DNA of 5,688 nucleotides, taken from positions 1 through 5,688 of the forward strand of contig JABABO010000300.1 in assembly GCA_014238195.1 (NCBI GenBank). Direction: 5' to 3'. The notes below the pieces were generated by a model. The model saw only the letters and a program-made list of their open reading frames with translations, ran no database searches and was not told the DNA's origin. This document shows positions 4,276-5,688 of this stretch, piece by piece. Source of the DNA: Kordiimonadaceae bacterium (lineage in GTDB: Bacteria > Pseudomonadota > Alphaproteobacteria > Sphingomonadales > Kordiimonadaceae). Every line of letters begins with the position of its first letter. Within the stretch, counting starts at the first letter, position 1. Both the position numbers and the translations under genes were made by a program.

Positions 4276-5688
4276 AAAATCATTTCGATAATCGCGCATA
4301 TAGGATTGTAATTTATCGACACTGGCAATCTGGCTGGCAATGACACCAAGTTCACGGCCAGATAACCGTTGATCATTTGTCAACAATTCGAAGGCATTTG
4401 AAAAGTCACCCACTTCCATAACGGCGCCGTAGCGGCGGCGTAGTTCTATCAAACCTGCACGGTCTTCAGAAAATGTCAGTGCAACAGTCATTCGTATCAA
4501 GTGCAAACGCTGTAAATCTGTGAGCATTTGGTTCGTACGCCAGCCATTCCCTAATAAAAGCCTGTTAGCCACAATCAAACGCGGCCAATCCTGTGAATAC
4601 CAATAAGCATCAGATTTAATCTGTGTCGCTTTTGCGCTGTTATCATTTTCGATAAGGACTTCAGCTTCTTCATAGCGTTTTAACTCTATGAGAGCACGCG
4701 ATTCGACATGTTTACGCTCAGTAAGTATATCCACAGGTAAAATGGGTTCCCGTGTTACCCTTAGATATTCAAGTGCTTTGTCTGGCTTATCGTTTAAGAT
4801 ATAAATTTTCGCCAATTTTGCAGCCACTTGCGCCCGCGCAGCCCCTTCAAGTCGAGAACTCACTTGATACTCCAAAAGTTCTGCGGCACGGTCCAACAGA
4901 TCCACTGATACCAATCGATCAGATAGGCGGCGAATCATTTGATCCCCTTCATTGCCAAGCGGGGTTAACTCGCGAAATCGATAAAATAAACTAATGGCGG
5001 AAATCGGCGACATACTATCTGCGCCACCCAACAAATATAAAGTGCGAAAGACATCACCCATACGCGCAGACATGCGCCGGTCTCGGGCTTCATTTGGGAA
5101 ATACGTAATACCCTGGCGTAACAATTCCAAGCCAGCTTCATGACGGTTATTATTGAAATAAAGCTCAGACAAATGACTGATAAGGTCAACTTCAAATATG
5201 TCCCCGCGCCACGAGTAGCGTATCCGTTCAAGCTGTGCGATCGCATCGCGTTCATTAATTGCGCCTGCACTTATTCCACTGATAACACGTGCATAACGTG
5301 CCTTTGTGGATATTTCACGGTTTGGGCTCTGGGCTAAGTCATCATAGTGTAAAAGCGCCCCATCTGCGTCACCACTTGCCTGCGTAATACGCGCCCGTAA
5401 ATATAGGGCATGATTGAGATGATCTTCGTTCAGGATCAAACCATTCACAAGTGCCAATTCTGCCAAGGCTGTTTCAAGGTCACCGAGTGCCAGTGCTGAT
5501 GATACAACAGCTATCTGGATGTCTGCTTTATCGTCTTCATCATAGGTACCAATAACGTCGCGTCCGCGTCTGTAATGCTCTAATACCTGATCAAATTTAC
5601 CGATGGCATGATAGACTTGAACAAGCCATAGGTCTGCATCCTGTTCAGCGTGAAGTGTCCTATGCGTAAGGTCTTTTTCTGCTTCCAA
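4264..5688 (-). CDS. Large TPR-repeat protein, C-terminal part, cut by the window edge
   Basis: 475 codons including the stop are open to the right edge. The TTG at 5688-5686 is only the edge of the reading frame, so the true start lies outside. The visible protein is almost entirely paired amphipathic helices with TPR-like spacing, for example SALALGDLETALAELALV (about 64-81), LSELYFNNNRHEAGLELL (173-190), LSDRLVSVDLLDRAAELL (255-272), AKLAKIYILNDKPDKALEYL (290-309) and ESRALIELKRYEEAEVLI (329-346). TPR arrays are protein-interaction scaffolds. No enzyme domain, signal peptide or membrane segment is visible in this part. The segment around MSARMGDVFRTLYLLGGAD with RELTPLGNEGDQMIRRL (206-255) resembles long conserved alphaproteobacterial TPR proteins that I remember as uncharacterised. 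No function can be assigned from this half. Confidence 0.85.
   Translation of the reverse strand: MEAEKDLTHRTLHAEQDADLWLVQVYHAIGKFDQVLEHYRRGRDVIGTYDEDDKADIQIAVVSSALALGDLETALAELALVNGLILNEDHLNHALYLRARITQASGDADGALLHYDDLAQSPNREISTKARYARVISGISAGAINERDAIAQLERIRYSWRGDIFEVDLISHLSELYFNNNRHEAGLELLRQGITYFPNEARDRRMSARMGDVFRTLYLLGGADSMSPISAISLFYRFRELTPLGNEGDQMIRRLSDRLVSVDLLDRAAELLEYQVSSRLEGAARAQVAAKLAKIYILNDKPDKALEYLRVTREPILPVDILTERKHVESRALIELKRYEEAEVLIENDNSAKATQIKSDAYWYSQDWPRLIVANRLLLGNGWRTNQMLTDLQRLHLIRMTVALTFSEDRAGLIELRRRYGAVMEVGDFSNAFELLTNDQRLSGRELGVIASQIASVDKLQSYMRDYRNDFTDS

Noticed and set aside
5686..5688. TTG at the window edge as the true start of the TPR protein.
   Set aside because: The reading frame is simply open at the edge and there is no upstream sequence to show a start; treated as partial.

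Overview
The window looks like chromosomal DNA from an alphaproteobacterium of moderately low GC (low-to-mid 40s % by eye). This is inferred from protein flavour: an AsnC/Lrp regulator beside a PepN-type M1 aminopeptidase, a long TPR protein of a kind I associate with alphaproteobacteria, and a complete DUF2282-DUF692-DUF2063-DoxX cluster. A marine lineage such as Kordiimonadales would fit, but that is a guess. I see no transposase, integrase, tRNA, rRNA or CRISPR array.

Layout. At the left edge (1-305, minus) is the N-terminal end of aminopeptidase N (pepN), running out of the window. Nineteen bases upstream of it is an Lrp/AsnC-family regulator (325-798, minus), probably co-transcribed with pepN from a promoter near 850-878 that carries inverted repeats suitable for autoregulation. 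The centre (935-3353, minus) is a four-gene operon read in the order DUF2282 small secreted precursor, DUF692/MNIO iron enzyme, DUF2063 partner protein, DoxX membrane protein. The order matches the gold/copper-induced gigPABT operon of Cupriavidus and the bufferin (bufABC) systems. A 232-bp divergent intergenic region (3354-3585) contains several palindromes, one of them 25 bp and nearly perfect. Facing the other way is a cyclase/kynurenine-formamidase-like hydrolase (3586-4257, plus) with two canonical metal-binding histidines replaced. It ends tail-to-tail, 6 bp from the C-terminal end of a large TPR-repeat protein (4264-5688, minus) that enters from the right edge.

How the genes work together. 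In the central operon the small protein has a Sec signal peptide and four cysteines. By analogy with characterised bufferins, the MNIO and its DUF2063 partner would modify cysteines of the precursor in the cytoplasm, and the exported product would bind copper or a related thiophilic metal in the periplasm. DoxX would be an accessory inner-membrane component. The divergent cyclase has no known link to this pathway; it may simply share the regulatory region. This buf/gig operon with its unexplained control region is the most interesting part of the window. The family has been described elsewhere, so the novelty here lies in the regulation, the DoxX role and the variant cyclase next door.
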